This document shows, piece by piece, positions 16,927 to 26,695 of a stretch of DNA of 64,000 nt. The position numbers and the translations under genes were made by a program. This DNA is from Shewanella psychromarinicola (lineage in GTDB: Bacteria; Pseudomonadota; Gammaproteobacteria; Enterobacterales; Shewanellaceae). Position 1 is the first letter of the stretch. Each line of letters begins with the position of its first letter. Under the pieces are notes generated by a model. It was given only the letters and a program-made list of their open reading frames with translations. It searched no databases and was not told where the DNA came from. The stretch is from contig NZ_CP034073.1 of the NCBI RefSeq assembly GCF_003855155.1, forward strand, positions 186,001 to 250,000, given 5' to 3'.

Positions 16927-17205
16927 ATGAGTAATTCCCTTTATGAAGATATAAATAAGCTTAGCTCACTACACCAATGTTATTAACATGAGTTAACGCT
17001 TGTTGGTAAGCGTTAGCGGCAATTAACAATGATTTAGCAGGTTTTATACCAACTCTACAAAGTCTTTATTTACAGTAACTTAAACTTAATCGTCATTAAA
17101 AAAAGTGGTTCATTAAACCAAAAAGAACTAAAATATCATACAATGTGGTTAACTTTACCACTGTGATTGTCACGGTTAACTCAAACAAAAAAGAAAAATA
17201 GCCCT

Positions 17206-17778
17206 ATGCCAACATCTCCAGCGATATCGCAAACGTTAACTATCATTGTGGGTTCAACCAACCCGGTTAAAATAAGTGCAGCACAACACGCCATTGGACA
17301 ATATTTCCCTGATGTTCAAATCCATTGTCGCGGCATGCATGCGCCATCATTAGTGGCAGAGCAACCCATGAGCGAAGCAGAAACTAAACTGGGGGCCATT
17401 AACCGCGCCAAGTTTTGCCAAGCCAATGCAAAAACGGCAAATCAACAGGCTGACTTTTATGTGGCGATGGAAGGCGGTGTAGATCCTTTTGAGCACGGCC
17501 CCGCCACTTTTGCTTATATGGCCATTATCCATAACGACACATTATCTGTCGGTCGCAGCGCCAACTTACCGCTACCGCAAACCATTTTTAACGCTTTACA
17601 AGCAGGTGAAGAACTGGGCAAAGTGATGGACAGAGTCTTTAACACCAACAACATTAAACAAAAAGGTGGCGCGATTGGTTTGCTCACCCAAGGTTTAGCC
17701 AGCCGTGAAAGCATTTATACCCAAGCATTAGTGCTGGCAATGGCTCCTTTTATCAATGCGGAATTATTTAATGACTAG
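17206..17778 (+). CDS. yjjX: Inosine/xanthosine triphosphatase (YjjX)
   Basis: House-cleaning enzyme that hydrolyses ITP and XTP, keeping deaminated purines out of RNA. From ATG 17206 it has 190 residues. The family core is clear: VGSTNPVKISAAQHA at the N-terminus, MSEAETKLGAINRAK, FYVAMEGGVD, RSANLPLPQ, and KGGAIGLLTQGLASRESIYTQALVLAMAPF. An upstream TTG (17167) would add 13 residues rich in Lys and Thr and is not favoured. Its stop overlaps the next GNAT gene by 8 bases, so the two are translationally coupled. Confidence 0.9.
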   Translation: MPTSPAISQTLTIIVGSTNPVKISAAQHAIGQYFPDVQIHCRGMHAPSLVAEQPMSEAETKLGAINRAKFCQANAKTANQQADFYVAMEGGVDPFEHGPATFAYMAIIHNDTLSVGRSANLPLPQTIFNALQAGEELGKVMDRVFNTNNIKQKGGAIGLLTQGLASRESIYTQALVLAMAPFINAELFND

Positions 17779-18286
17779 ACCAACCACAATGCCATTCACC
17801 TTAGACAACGGGGCAATAATCCGCCCACTACAAGCTCAAGACAATGCTGCATTGGCGACGATGATCCGTGAAGTGTCAGCAGAATATGGCTTAACTGCGG
17901 ATAGAGGGTTTAGCGTTGCCGATAAGACGCTTGACTGTTTAAGTGAGGTATATCAAGCGCAAGGCTCACAATACTGGGTAATAGAATACCAAGGCAAAGT
18001 CGTTGGCGGCGCAGGTGTTGCCCCATTACCAGCCAATGATGGTGTGTGTGAATTACAGAAAATGTATTTTGCTAACACAATACGTGGCCAAGGTTTGGCG
18101 AAAAGATTATCGGCACTATGTGTTGAGTATGCCAAACAGCAAGGCTACCAGTCGATGTACCTCGAAACCACCGCTATATTAGTTGAAGCACTGGCCTTAT
18201 ATGAAAAATTAGGTTTCGTTCGATGCCAGCATTTAGGTGAAACAGGTCACGACGCCTGTGAAATCGCCATGACAAAAACACTGTAA
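17771..18286 (+). CDS. GNAT-family N-acetyltransferase
   Basis: A 171-residue GNAT: IIRPLQAQDNAALATMI start, YWVIEYQGKVVGGAGVAPL strands, LQKMYFANTIRGQGLAKRLS with the RGQGLA acetyl-CoA loop (about 105-110), and a YEKLGFVRC C-terminal motif. The start ATG 17771 lies within the last codons of yjjX (8-base overlap). The earlier ATG 17756 would overlap more and is less likely. The substrate is unknown. A C-terminal HDACEIAMTK segment resembles YafP/ElaA-like small acetyltransferases but not enough for a name. Confidence 0.82.
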   Translation: MTRPTTMPFTLDNGAIIRPLQAQDNAALATMIREVSAEYGLTADRGFSVADKTLDCLSEVYQAQGSQYWVIEYQGKVVGGAGVAPLPANDGVCELQKMYFANTIRGQGLAKRLSALCVEYAKQQGYQSMYLETTAILVEALALYEKLGFVRCQHLGETGHDACEIAMTKTL

Positions 18287-18421
18287 TAACGCTAAATAGG
18301 CATTAAACAAACGTATTTGCACGTTTTTTGCTCACTCTTTCTTTGTACTGTCTTATAGCGCTTTGCAAGGATGCAAAAGCTTGCTAGCCTCAGATCAAGC
18401 ACATTCCATAGGAGGATGATA

Positions 18422-19462
18422 ATGGAATACCAACGTATCGCGCATTCTAGCCTTGAGGTCAGTAAAATTTGCCTCGGCACCATGACTTGGGGTGAACAAA
18501 ATTCCCAAGCCGAAGCTTTTGCTCAACTCGATTATGCTATTGGTCAAGGCGTTAACTTTATTGATACCGCTGAAATGTACCCTGTGCCACCCAAAGCTGA
18601 AACTCAGGGCGACACCGAACGAATTTTAGGTAACTACCTCAAAGCCCAAGGCAACCGCGATAATTTAGTTATTGCGACTAAAATCGCCGCGCCTGGTGGT
18701 AAAGGTGATTACATACGCAGCGATATGGCGCTCGATTGGCGTAATATCCATCAAGCCGTTGACGACTCATTATCACGCTTACAAATCGACACTATCGATT
18801 TGTATCAAGTGCATTGGCCCGATAGAAACACCAACTTTTTCGGCGAAATGATGTATGAGCATGACGACGAAGAACATTACACCCCTATTTTAGACACCCT
18901 TGAAGCCTTAGCCGAAATTATTAAACAAGGTAAAGTGCGTTATATCGGTATTTCTAATGAAACCCCTTGGGGATTTATGAAATACCTAAAATTAGCCGAA
19001 CAGCACGATTTGCCGCGCATTATTAGCGTGCAAAATCCGTACAACTTGCTTAATCGCAGCTACGAAATCGCCATGTCTGAAATCAGCTATCGTGAAGATG
19101 TGCCGTTATTAGCTTATTCGCCGTTAGCCTTTGGCGCGTTAACCGGTAAATATGAAAATAATCAGTGGCCAGAAGGCGCACGCTTAACCGTATTTAAACG
19201 CTTTGCCCGCTATAACAGTACGCCAATGGCCCTTGAAGCAACTCAGGCTTATATCGATTTAGCCCGTGAGTTTAGTTTATCTCCGACCGAAATGGCCTTA
19301 GCGTTTGTTAATAGCCGCAAATTCGTCGCCTCTAACATTATTGGCGCCACTGATTTACATCAGCTAAAACAAAATATCGACAGCCACAAAGTCAGTTTAT
19401 CTGCCGAGCTGATGCTAAGAATTAATCAATTGTCGGCGCTATATCGTTTTCCTTGTCCCTAG
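18422..19462 (+). CDS. tas: Aldo/keto reductase Tas
   Basis: NADP(H)-dependent aldo-keto reductase of the Tas group. 346 residues, the same length as E. coli Tas, with matching blocks: HSSLEVSKICLGTMTWGEQNS, DTAEMYPVPPKAETQGDTE, DLYQVHWPDRNTNFFG, VRYIGISNETPWG and LLNRSYEIAMSE. The catalytic Asp/Tyr pair sits in FIDTAEMYPVP and the Lys in ATKIA. The start ATG 18422 is preceded by a strong AGGAGG. An upstream frame to 18371 overlaps that site and is rejected. In E. coli, Tas complements a tyrosine-prototrophy defect. Confidence 0.93.
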   Translation: MEYQRIAHSSLEVSKICLGTMTWGEQNSQAEAFAQLDYAIGQGVNFIDTAEMYPVPPKAETQGDTERILGNYLKAQGNRDNLVIATKIAAPGGKGDYIRSDMALDWRNIHQAVDDSLSRLQIDTIDLYQVHWPDRNTNFFGEMMYEHDDEEHYTPILDTLEALAEIIKQGKVRYIGISNETPWGFMKYLKLAEQHDLPRIISVQNPYNLLNRSYEIAMSEISYREDVPLLAYSPLAFGALTGKYENNQWPEGARLTVFKRFARYNSTPMALEATQAYIDLAREFSLSPTEMALAFVNSRKFVASNIIGATDLHQLKQNIDSHKVSLSAELMLRINQLSALYRFPCP

Positions 19463-19576
19463 GCAAATGACATAACCGCTTAACAAATACGCTAATTGCC
19501 ACAAACCCTTGCAATGGGCATCAAGATCAATGAAGATCTTGATGCCTTTTCTTTTCAGTATAGAAACCCTTATTTT

Positions 19577-20836
19577 ATGAAGCCTGCATCGTCAACACCG
19601 TCTGCCGTTTTATTTGATCATCAAGCGATACGCGATCAATTTCCAGCGCTAAAACAGACCATTGGCGATTATCCTTTGTGCTACTTAGACACCGCAGCGA
19701 CCAGCCAAAAGCCACAAGCTGTGATTGACGCAATGACCGAGTACTACCAACTCAATAATGCCAATGTGCACCGAGCGGCCCATCAACTGTCAGCCCGGGC
19801 GACTCAGCAATATGAAGCGGTTCGTCAACAAGTGGCTGAATTTATAAATGCCCAACGTCAAGACGAGATTATTTTTACCCATGGCACCACTGAATCGATC
19901 AATATGGTGGCCTATGGACTCACCTCGCAACTCAAACCCAATGATGTCATCCTAGTTGATACCGCGGCTCACCACGCCAATATTGTGCCTTGGCAAGAAC
20001 TGGCAAAACGTACTGGCGCGGTGATAACCCCCATCCCACTGACAGCAGACGCGCAACTGGATATGGCGGCTTTTGACCGATTATTAACGCTTAAGCCTAA
20101 AATGGTTGCCATATGTCATGTGTCAAATGCATTAGGGACAGTCAATTGCGTCGAAGAACTGGTTGCAAAAGCCAAAGCCGTTGGCGCGTTAACCTTAGTG
20201 GACGGTGCCCAGGCCATAGCCCATTTATCCGTTGATGTGCAAAAAATTGATTGTGACTTTTATGTGTTTTCGGGCCATAAAATGTACGGGCCAACAGGCG
20301 TGGGAATTTTATATGGTCGATATCAACAATTAGACCAACTAACGCCAATGCTCACTGGCGGCGAGATGATCAAAACCGTCAGTTTTGCGTATACTGAATA
20401 TGGGGCATTACCTAATCGCCTTGAAGCTGGCACCCCCGCTATCGCAGAAGTCATTGGCCTCGGGGCTGCTATCCGTTTTTTACAACAATTGCCCCGCGAG
20501 CCATTATGGGTCCACGAACAACAATTGATCCAGTATTTACAACAGCAGTTGCAACAGCTTGGCGATATTGAATTGTATGGCATTGCCAACGACAAAAACG
20601 CGACCAATATTGCTGCGGTGGCCTTTAATATTAAAGGTGAACACCACCAAGATGTGGGAATTTTACTGGATCAACAAGCGATTGCTGTACGCTGTGGTCA
20701 TCACTGTGCCATGCCATTAATGGCTAGCCTTAATTTAGGCGGGTGTTGCCGTGCATCGATTGGCATCTATACTAATAAGCAAGATGTTGATCAATTTATT
20801 CATGCACTTAATGCCGTAAAAGAGTTATTGTTATAG
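19577..20836 (+). CDS. csdA: Cysteine desulfurase CsdA
   Basis: Type II (SufS-like) PLP cysteine desulfurase that moves sulfur from cysteine to the CsdE acceptor. 419 residues from ATG 19577; the frame runs 27 codons further upstream without a good ribosome site. Features: YLDTAATSQKP near the N-terminus, VHRAAHQLSARAT, THGTTESINMVAYG, AHHANIVPW, DGAQAIAHLSVD, the PLP-lysine motif SGHKMYGPTGVG, and VRCGHHCAMP with the active-site Cys about residue 372. Naming as csdA rather than sufS relies on the csdE partner 66 bases downstream and the absence of other suf genes here. Confidence 0.9.
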   Translation: MKPASSTPSAVLFDHQAIRDQFPALKQTIGDYPLCYLDTAATSQKPQAVIDAMTEYYQLNNANVHRAAHQLSARATQQYEAVRQQVAEFINAQRQDEIIFTHGTTESINMVAYGLTSQLKPNDVILVDTAAHHANIVPWQELAKRTGAVITPIPLTADAQLDMAAFDRLLTLKPKMVAICHVSNALGTVNCVEELVAKAKAVGALTLVDGAQAIAHLSVDVQKIDCDFYVFSGHKMYGPTGVGILYGRYQQLDQLTPMLTGGEMIKTVSFAYTEYGALPNRLEAGTPAIAEVIGLGAAIRFLQQLPREPLWVHEQQLIQYLQQQLQQLGDIELYGIANDKNATNIAAVAFNIKGEHHQDVGILLDQQAIAVRCGHHCAMPLMASLNLGGCCRASIGIYTNKQDVDQFIHALNAVKELLL

Positions 20837-20901
20837 TTCCAAAGCACAACACGATGATCCAAATGCATTTTTTATCTACCGCTGAGGTTAATTGAATTAC
20901 C

Positions 20902-21357
20902 ATGTTAAACCCAAGCGCCACACCTTCACCGCTGTTATTTTTGCCTTTATCGGATGAGTTAATTGAAGCGGTTAACCTCATTGAACAAGCCTATAGTTGG
21001 CAAGATAAGTATCGCCAAATTATGTTACTCGGTAAGTTAATACCGCCATTGGCTGCAGAATTTAAGCACGCGGATGCACAAGTAAAAGGCTGCGAAAGCC
21101 AAGCATGGCTCTATCATCACCGCTTAAATGGGCAACATTTTTATCTAGCCGATAGTGATGCTCGTATTGTAAAAGGCTTAATTGGATTATTACTGGCCAA
21201 CTGCCAAGGTAAAACCACTGAGCAAATACACCAATTTGATGTGAAACAGTATTTTGACCGCCTTGGATTAAGTGGCCAATTAAGTCCATCTCGTACCAAT
21301 GGTTTAACTGCGTTAGCGCAAGCCATCGTTGCCTATACACATGATGTTAGTACCTGA
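20902..21357 (+). CDS. csdE: SufE-like sulfur acceptor CsdE
   Basis: Accepts persulfide sulfur from CsdA and passes it to partners, in E. coli including TcdA and Fe-S assembly. The 151-residue protein has the SufE domain: SWQDKYRQIMLLGKLIPPL, then VKGCESQAWL in which the Cys (about residue 61) is the acceptor. A DSDARIVKGLIGLLL segment and an LSPSRTNGLTAL C-terminus follow. It lies just downstream of csdA with an unremarkable gap, and so is likely cotranscribed. Confidence 0.9.
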   Translation: MLNPSATPSPLLFLPLSDELIEAVNLIEQAYSWQDKYRQIMLLGKLIPPLAAEFKHADAQVKGCESQAWLYHHRLNGQHFYLADSDARIVKGLIGLLLANCQGKTTEQIHQFDVKQYFDRLGLSGQLSPSRTNGLTALAQAIVAYTHDVST

Positions 21358-21384
21358 AACACTGTCCAACACTAAGGAATAATA

Positions 21385-22551
21385 ATGACTCAAAAAGTCT
21401 GTAACCAAGCTCGCCGTCATATCTTAAAAGGCCTTGGAGCAGCCACATTATTAAGCCCTTTAAGCTCGCTTCCAGCATGGGCAGTTGAATCACGTCGTTT
21501 GTACATCGATGGTTTATCGTTTTTACCCACCGACATCAATGATGTTAAAGCCTCAAAGCTCGATGCCTTTATTGCCGATATTTCAGGGATTGATAAGATT
21601 GAGCAAGCGGATGGCACCATAAATTATAAACGCACTTATCAAGCCTGCATCAATAGCATTAAGCAAGCGGCTAACTCGGTCATTGCCAATCCAGACGTGT
21701 ATCTGCAAGGGCAAACGGGGGCAGACATTAACAAGGCAAGAGCACAGCAACAAACTGCGGTATTTTTTCAAATTCAAGGCGCCGACTGTGTGGAAGATGA
21801 CGGAGCAAACAATGAGTGGCCACTGTTAGACAGTTTGCATCAGCAGGGTTTACGCGTGCTGCAGCTAACCCACCATTATGGTAATCGCTATGCGGGTGGC
21901 GCATTAGATAATAACGGCTTAAAGAGTTTAAATCCCCCGTTAACCACCGCAGGGCAATCACTAATAGAAGAGTTAAATCGTAAAAATATCCTGATCGATG
22001 TGAGTCACTCCAGCGCCCAAACAGCCCTTGATACAGCAAAAGCCAGTCGGTCTCCTATTGTGCAAAGCCATGGTGCTGCGCGCGCTATTGTAAACAATGC
22101 CCGTTGCTCACCCGATGAAGTGATCCGCGCTATTGGCGATAGCGGCGGCGTATTTGGGGTATTTATGATGAGCTTTTGGCTGACTAACAAGCCGACACCC
22201 ACAATTGAAGACTACATCAGGCAACTCGGTTATATTGCCAAAGTGGGCGGTGTCAATAGCGTTGCGATAGCCAATGACTTTCCACTTCGTGGTCAAGAAA
22301 ACCTATTAGCGTTAGATAACAATAACAGCGAAGGCATAAAAGAATACCTTCCATGGTGGCACCGATTAGAAGAACAGAATGTATTAGGTTTTGACGTTGA
22401 GCCCAAGCATGTCGTTATTCCTGAGTTCAACAGCATCGACCGCATGAGCCGTATTGACGACGCCTTGAAAAAAGCTCGTTTCAAATCCACCGATCGCGAT
22501 CGTTTTATGGGTGAAAACTGGCAGCGAGTGCTCAAGCAGGTGTTAGTCTAA
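21385..22551 (+). CDS. Tat-exported M19 dipeptidase-like protein, HxD ligands absent
   Basis: A 388-residue member of the membrane (renal) dipeptidase M19 family, predicted periplasmic. The N-terminus has a twin-arginine motif (RRHILKG, about 11-17) followed by a hydrophobic stretch to an AWA cleavage site near residue 33. Family blocks are LQLTHHYGNRYAGG, ILIDVSHSS, SHGAARAIVNNAR, GGVFGVFM and VAIANDF. In active M19 enzymes the first strand carries DGHxD, whose His and Asp bind zinc. Here the equivalent strand reads YIDGLSFLPTD, so both ligands appear replaced. The bridging Glu may be in ADCVEDD. Activity is therefore uncertain. Confidence 0.82.
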   Translation: MTQKVCNQARRHILKGLGAATLLSPLSSLPAWAVESRRLYIDGLSFLPTDINDVKASKLDAFIADISGIDKIEQADGTINYKRTYQACINSIKQAANSVIANPDVYLQGQTGADINKARAQQQTAVFFQIQGADCVEDDGANNEWPLLDSLHQQGLRVLQLTHHYGNRYAGGALDNNGLKSLNPPLTTAGQSLIEELNRKNILIDVSHSSAQTALDTAKASRSPIVQSHGAARAIVNNARCSPDEVIRAIGDSGGVFGVFMMSFWLTNKPTPTIEDYIRQLGYIAKVGGVNSVAIANDFPLRGQENLLALDNNNSEGIKEYLPWWHRLEEQNVLGFDVEPKHVVIPEFNSIDRMSRIDDALKKARFKSTDRDRFMGENWQRVLKQVLV

Positions 22552-22670
22552 TGCACCATATACCCAAACGACCTTCGGTCTGCTAAAGAAAAGATAACAA
22601 GCGATAACAAGCGAACGCTGCGCTGCTAAGATTTTATAGCATCTAGCCGCGAAGCGTCCTAGCAGCGATC

Positions 22671-22729
22671 TAGGTTCTAGAAGGAGCCAAGCACCACCCT
22701 CTGGCGAGCTTGCGAGTTCCTAGAACCTA
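22671..22729. repeat. Inverted repeat between dipeptidase-like gene and cysC
   Basis: TAGGTTCTAG (22671-22680) and CTAGAACCTA (22720-22729) are perfect complements flanking 39 bases. The region is GC-richer than its surroundings and looks like a dispersed intergenic repeat, but with one copy visible that cannot be tested. Confidence 0.45.
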
Positions 22730-22795
22730 TCTATTGACCTAGCTTGGGTATTGATAAAATAATCAGCCCTTTTTATGTGGTCGACTTAGGGAAGT

Positions 22796-23419
22796 TTAAA
22801 TTCCTGCACCAGCGATTTCTCTCGGTGGGTTAAGCACCTCAATCGCTTTTAAGTAAGCCAGTAAACCATTCACCTGAGTATCGAGATCACCTTTACTGGT
22901 ATCTATGGTTAACTCTGCAGATTCTGGCACTTCGTAAGGTGATGAAATGCCAGTAAAGTTGCTAATTTCTCCCTTTCGAGCTTTGGCATACAAGCCTTTG
23001 GTGTCGCGCGATTCGCACACGCTCAATGGCGTAGACACATGTACTTCAACAAATTGTCCTTGTGGGAATAACGCCCTGACGCGATCACGTTCTTCGCGGG
23101 TCGGTGAAATAAACGCCGACAACACCACTAAGCCTGAATCAACCATTAATTTAGCCACTTCACCGACACGACGTAAATTTTCATCGCGATCTTCAAGGCT
23201 AAAGCCTAAATCTTTACACAGACCATGACGAACATTATCACCATCAAGTAAATAAGTATGAAAACCGTATTCAAATAACGCCCGCTCTAATGCACCTGCA
23301 AGGGTTGATTTACCTGAGCCTGATAGCCCGGTAAACCATAATAATACCGGATTTTGGCCTTTTTGGGCGCCACGGGCAGCTTGGTCAATGGCATGTTGAT
23401 GCCAAACAATATTGCTCAT
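22796..23419 (-). CDS. cysC: Adenylyl-sulfate kinase
   Basis: Phosphorylates APS to PAPS with ATP, the second step of sulfate activation. 207 residues from ATG 23419; the longer frame to 23452 lacks a suitable start context. The P-loop is [11 protein letters not shown] (about 33-43), followed by [55 protein letters not shown] and DTSKGD. Last gene of the cobA-cysD-cysN-SLC13-cysC operon, about 45 bases after the transporter. The PAPS it makes is used by CysH in the second cluster. Confidence 0.96.
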   Translation of the reverse strand: MSNIVWHQHAIDQAARGAQKGQNPVLLWFTGLSGSGKSTLAGALERALFEYGFHTYLLDGDNVRHGLCKDLGFSLEDRDENLRRVGEVAKLMVDSGLVVLSAFISPTREERDRVRALFPQGQFVEVHVSTPLSVCESRDTKGLYAKARKGEISNFTGISSPYEVPESAELTIDTSKGDLDTQVNGLLAYLKAIEVLNPPREIAGAGI

Positions 23420-23464
23420 CACTACTCCTATAGAGTGGTTATTACACCACACTAAAATTCTTTG

Positions 23465-25189
23465 TTAAAACGGGAAAAAATACGGGATCGAAAAAATAAC
23501 CACTAAGGAATACACTATTGATAACGGTAAACCTAAGCGAACAAAGTCGCTTAATTTATAATTACCGGCATTAAATACCATTAGGTTAGTTTGATAGCCG
23601 TAAGGCGATATAAAGCTCGCACTTGCCCCAAATACCACCGCCATAATAAACGGACGAGGATCCGCGCCAAAGCTGGTGGCAACCGCGTAAGCTACCGGAA
23701 ATGCAAGTGCGGCGGCGGCGTTGTTGGTAATTAACTCGGTAACAATTAAGGTAATGAGATAAATCCCAACAAAGGCGGCAAACACACCATAACCATTAAA
23801 AAGACTTAACAACGCTTGCGCCATGATGTCTGCTAGGCCGGTTGTGACCATTAAGTTAGCTAACCCTAAGGCACTTCCTACGATAACCACCAGTTCTAAC
23901 GGAAAGCGACGTTTAAGCTCACTTAAGGTTATCGCGCCAATCGCCACATAGCTGAGTAACAATAAAACTAAGCCTTTGGCTAATGGTAATACATCGAAAA
24001 TGCTCGCCAAAATGGTTAATGCAAACCCAACAAGCACCCAGCTACCGCGTTTTTCATCTAAACGGACACTTAACTCTAAGCCACTGATAGCCGCAAAGTC
24101 GGTGGTTAAATTAGGACATTTAGAAAAACGGTCGCCTGGGGTGAGCAGTAATACGTCACCGGGTTGTAACACCACATCGCCTAGTCCACCTTTTAACGGT
24201 AGATGACCTCGACGAATAGCCATCACGGCAGCATCAAAGACTTCACGAAAGCGCGAATCTTTTAAGCTTGTGCCCACTAAACTTGATGATGGCGCTAGCA
24301 CGGCTTCAACCAGATTTTGACCTTTTGCGTGCTGCTTACCAAACCATTCTAAACCGTCAAACTGATGTAACAGCTCAACCGACTCAACCGCACCGCTAAA
24401 ACGTAAAACGTCATCGGCTTGCAGCACCATTTGCGGCGGCACTGGACAGATACGGATCCCACTGCGCTCTAACTCAACTAAATACAGTTTTTTAAGTGCC
24501 CGCAAACGGTTATCTATCACGCTCTTACCCACCAGGGTAGAGGTTTTGGCCACATGAGCTTCCAATAGATAAGGTAAAGACTCATCTTCGGATTCTTCAC
24601 GTCTATCGGGTAAAAAGTTAGCCATGATGGTTAACACAACTAAACCACTTATGACCACTAATGCGCCGACTTGTGAAAACTCAAAAAAACCTAAAGGCTC
24701 AAGGCCCGCATTTTCAACAAAAGAGTTAACAATTAGACTCGTAGAGGTGCCAATTAGGGTTAATGTGCCGCCCAAAATTGCCGCGTAGTTTAATGGCAAT
24801 AACAACTTAGAAGGCGCATGTGCTTGATTACGGCGCACCACACCTATTAACGAGGCGACGACCGCAGTATTATTGGTAAACGATGACAATAAGGCTGTCG
24901 ATATACCTAACTTCGCTAATGTGGAAAATAACGAGCCTTTGCCAATGACTTGGCTTAATTTGCCCAGTAATGAGGTTTTCTCAAGTGCTGTGGCCGCCAG
25001 TACTAACAGCACTAAAGTGATCAGTCCGTTATTAGTAAAGCTGCCAAGTGCTACATTTAAGTCAACTAGCCCAAGGATATAACAAATTAACGAAGCGAAA
25101 AAAAACATGGCGGCCGGTTTTGCAAGCCCAGCAAGAAGCCCACCGACCAGCGCTAACAAGATAATCGCTAACAACCATATTTCGCTCAT
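23465..25189 (-). CDS. SLC13-family transporter with TrkA-C domains, probably sulfate
   Basis: Integral inner-membrane protein of 574 residues: an N-terminal membrane block (about 1-190), two cytosolic RCK/TrkA-C-type domains (about 205-370; residues such as LVGKSVIDNRLRALKKLYLVE and LVGTSLKDSRFREVFD), then a second membrane block to the end with ELITNNAAAALAFPVAYA and ASFISPYGYQTNLMV. The SFTNNTAVVA and TNNAAAA motifs are the paired hairpin signatures of SLC13/DASS carriers. It lies between cysN and cysC, so sulfate uptake with Na+ is the reasonable inference. It overlaps nothing and starts 3 bases after cysN. Confidence 0.88.
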   Translation of the reverse strand: MSEIWLLAIILLALVGGLLAGLAKPAAMFFFASLICYILGLVDLNVALGSFTNNGLITLVLLVLAATALEKTSLLGKLSQVIGKGSLFSTLAKLGISTALLSSFTNNTAVVASLIGVVRRNQAHAPSKLLLPLNYAAILGGTLTLIGTSTSLIVNSFVENAGLEPLGFFEFSQVGALVVISGLVVLTIMANFLPDRREESEDESLPYLLEAHVAKTSTLVGKSVIDNRLRALKKLYLVELERSGIRICPVPPQMVLQADDVLRFSGAVESVELLHQFDGLEWFGKQHAKGQNLVEAVLAPSSSLVGTSLKDSRFREVFDAAVMAIRRGHLPLKGGLGDVVLQPGDVLLLTPGDRFSKCPNLTTDFAAISGLELSVRLDEKRGSWVLVGFALTILASIFDVLPLAKGLVLLLLSYVAIGAITLSELKRRFPLELVVIVGSALGLANLMVTTGLADIMAQALLSLFNGYGVFAAFVGIYLITLIVTELITNNAAAALAFPVAYAVATSFGADPRPFIMAVVFGASASFISPYGYQTNLMVFNAGNYKLSDFVRLGLPLSIVYSLVVIFSIPYFFPF

Positions 25190-25192
25190 TAA

Positions 25193-26635
25193 TTATTTTC
25201 CAAGTACGCTGATATCGCGCGCATTCCAATGCGGATAATGCTTACGCACTAACGCATTAAATTCGACTTCAAATGCACTAAACTCAGTGTTGGTTTGCTT
25301 GTCACCCTGATGACCACTGACGACCATAGCGGCAGCAACAGTGGCATTGGACAAACGATCAATTAAAATCATTCCACCGGTATCACGTACTAAGCTATAG
25401 GCATCTAACACAACCGATTCGGTTAAATCTAACTTAACCCGAGCGATGGTATTTAGGCTTAATGTGCTTGCTGCGCTGCGCTCAAGCGTATTGACATCGG
25501 TAATGTATTCAATTGCGCTTACCACCGCTTGGGTTTTCTTACCCGCCACTTTCACATCATATAACTGACCGATTTGTAATGGCTTTTCATCCATCCACAC
25601 TAGGTCCGCTACTATGTGGTTAGCCATTTCTGGCGCGGTCGCCGGGTGAGCCAATAAATCACCACGTGAAATATCAATCTCATCTTCAAGGGTAATGGTG
25701 ATTGCTTGACCTGCTACGGCTTCGGGTAAATCACCGTCAAAGGTGACAATACGTTCAATTTTACTGCGCTTGCCCGATGGCAATGCGACTAATTCGTCAC
25801 CCACTTTAATGATGCCTGACGCTAACGTGCCAGAGAAACCACGAAAATCTAAGTTAGGTCGTAATACGTACTGCACCGGAAAACGTACCGGTAGCTCGCT
25901 CAGTTCACGCTGTGTATCGATAGTTTCAAGCAGCTCAAGTAATGTGCCACCTTGATACCAATCACATTGAGTACTAGGGTTGACCACGTTATCACCATTT
26001 AAGGCCGACAAGGGCACATAGTGAATATCTAAATCACCAAAGTCTTTCACAAAATCAGTAAAATCAGCTTGGATTTGGTCAAACACCGTTTGATCAAAGC
26101 CAACCAAGTCCATCTTATTCACGGCTACGACAAAGTGACGTAAACCTAATAATGAGGCAATAAACGCATGGCGTTTAGTTTGGGTTTGCACCCCATAACG
26201 CGCATCAACCAAAATGACCGCTAAATCACAGTTTGACGCACCCGTTGCCATGTTACGCGTGTATTGTTCATGGCCAGGGGTATCAGCAATAATAAACTTA
26301 CGTTTTTCACTGGAAAAATAACGATAAGCCACATCGATAGTAATGCCCTGCTCACGCTCAGCTTGTAAACCATCTACCAATAGCGCAAGGTCAATGGCTT
26401 CGCCAGTGGTGCCCATTTTAGCGCTATCACTTTTTAAGCTTGCGAGCTGATCTTCATAAATTTGCGCGCTGTCATGCAATAAACGCCCAATAAGGGTACT
26501 TTTACCATCATCGACACTGCCACAGGTTAAAAAACGCAATAAGCCTTTATTTTGTTGTAATGCCAAATATTCTTTTACACCGTGCAGCTGGATCTCTGCG
26601 GCCATACGGTCGGTATTCTTTGTTGCTTGGTCCAT
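25193..26635 (-). CDS. cysN: Sulfate adenylyltransferase subunit 1 (GTPase)
   Basis: The GTPase subunit of ATP sulfurylase; GTP hydrolysis drives APS formation by CysD. 480 residues from ATG 26635. GTP-binding motifs: [10 protein letters not shown] (P-loop, about 43-52), [20 protein letters not shown] and a SALNGDN loop. Elongation-factor-like beta domains follow ([17 protein letters not shown]). There is no C-terminal APS kinase domain, which matches the separate cysC. Placed about 60 bases after cysD, as usual. Confidence 0.96.
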   Translation of the reverse strand: MDQATKNTDRMAAEIQLHGVKEYLALQQNKGLLRFLTCGSVDDGKSTLIGRLLHDSAQIYEDQLASLKSDSAKMGTTGEAIDLALLVDGLQAEREQGITIDVAYRYFSSEKRKFIIADTPGHEQYTRNMATGASNCDLAVILVDARYGVQTQTKRHAFIASLLGLRHFVVAVNKMDLVGFDQTVFDQIQADFTDFVKDFGDLDIHYVPLSALNGDNVVNPSTQCDWYQGGTLLELLETIDTQRELSELPVRFPVQYVLRPNLDFRGFSGTLASGIIKVGDELVALPSGKRSKIERIVTFDGDLPEAVAGQAITITLEDEIDISRGDLLAHPATAPEMANHIVADLVWMDEKPLQIGQLYDVKVAGKKTQAVVSAIEYITDVNTLERSAASTLSLNTIARVKLDLTESVVLDAYSLVRDTGGMILIDRLSNATVAAAMVVSGHQGDKQTNTEFSAFEVEFNALVRKHYPHWNARDISVLGK

Positions 26636-26695
26636 AATCTTTCTCACTCAAATTCGTTCGCATGCTGGGTCGATAAAACAACCATATTCAATTGC

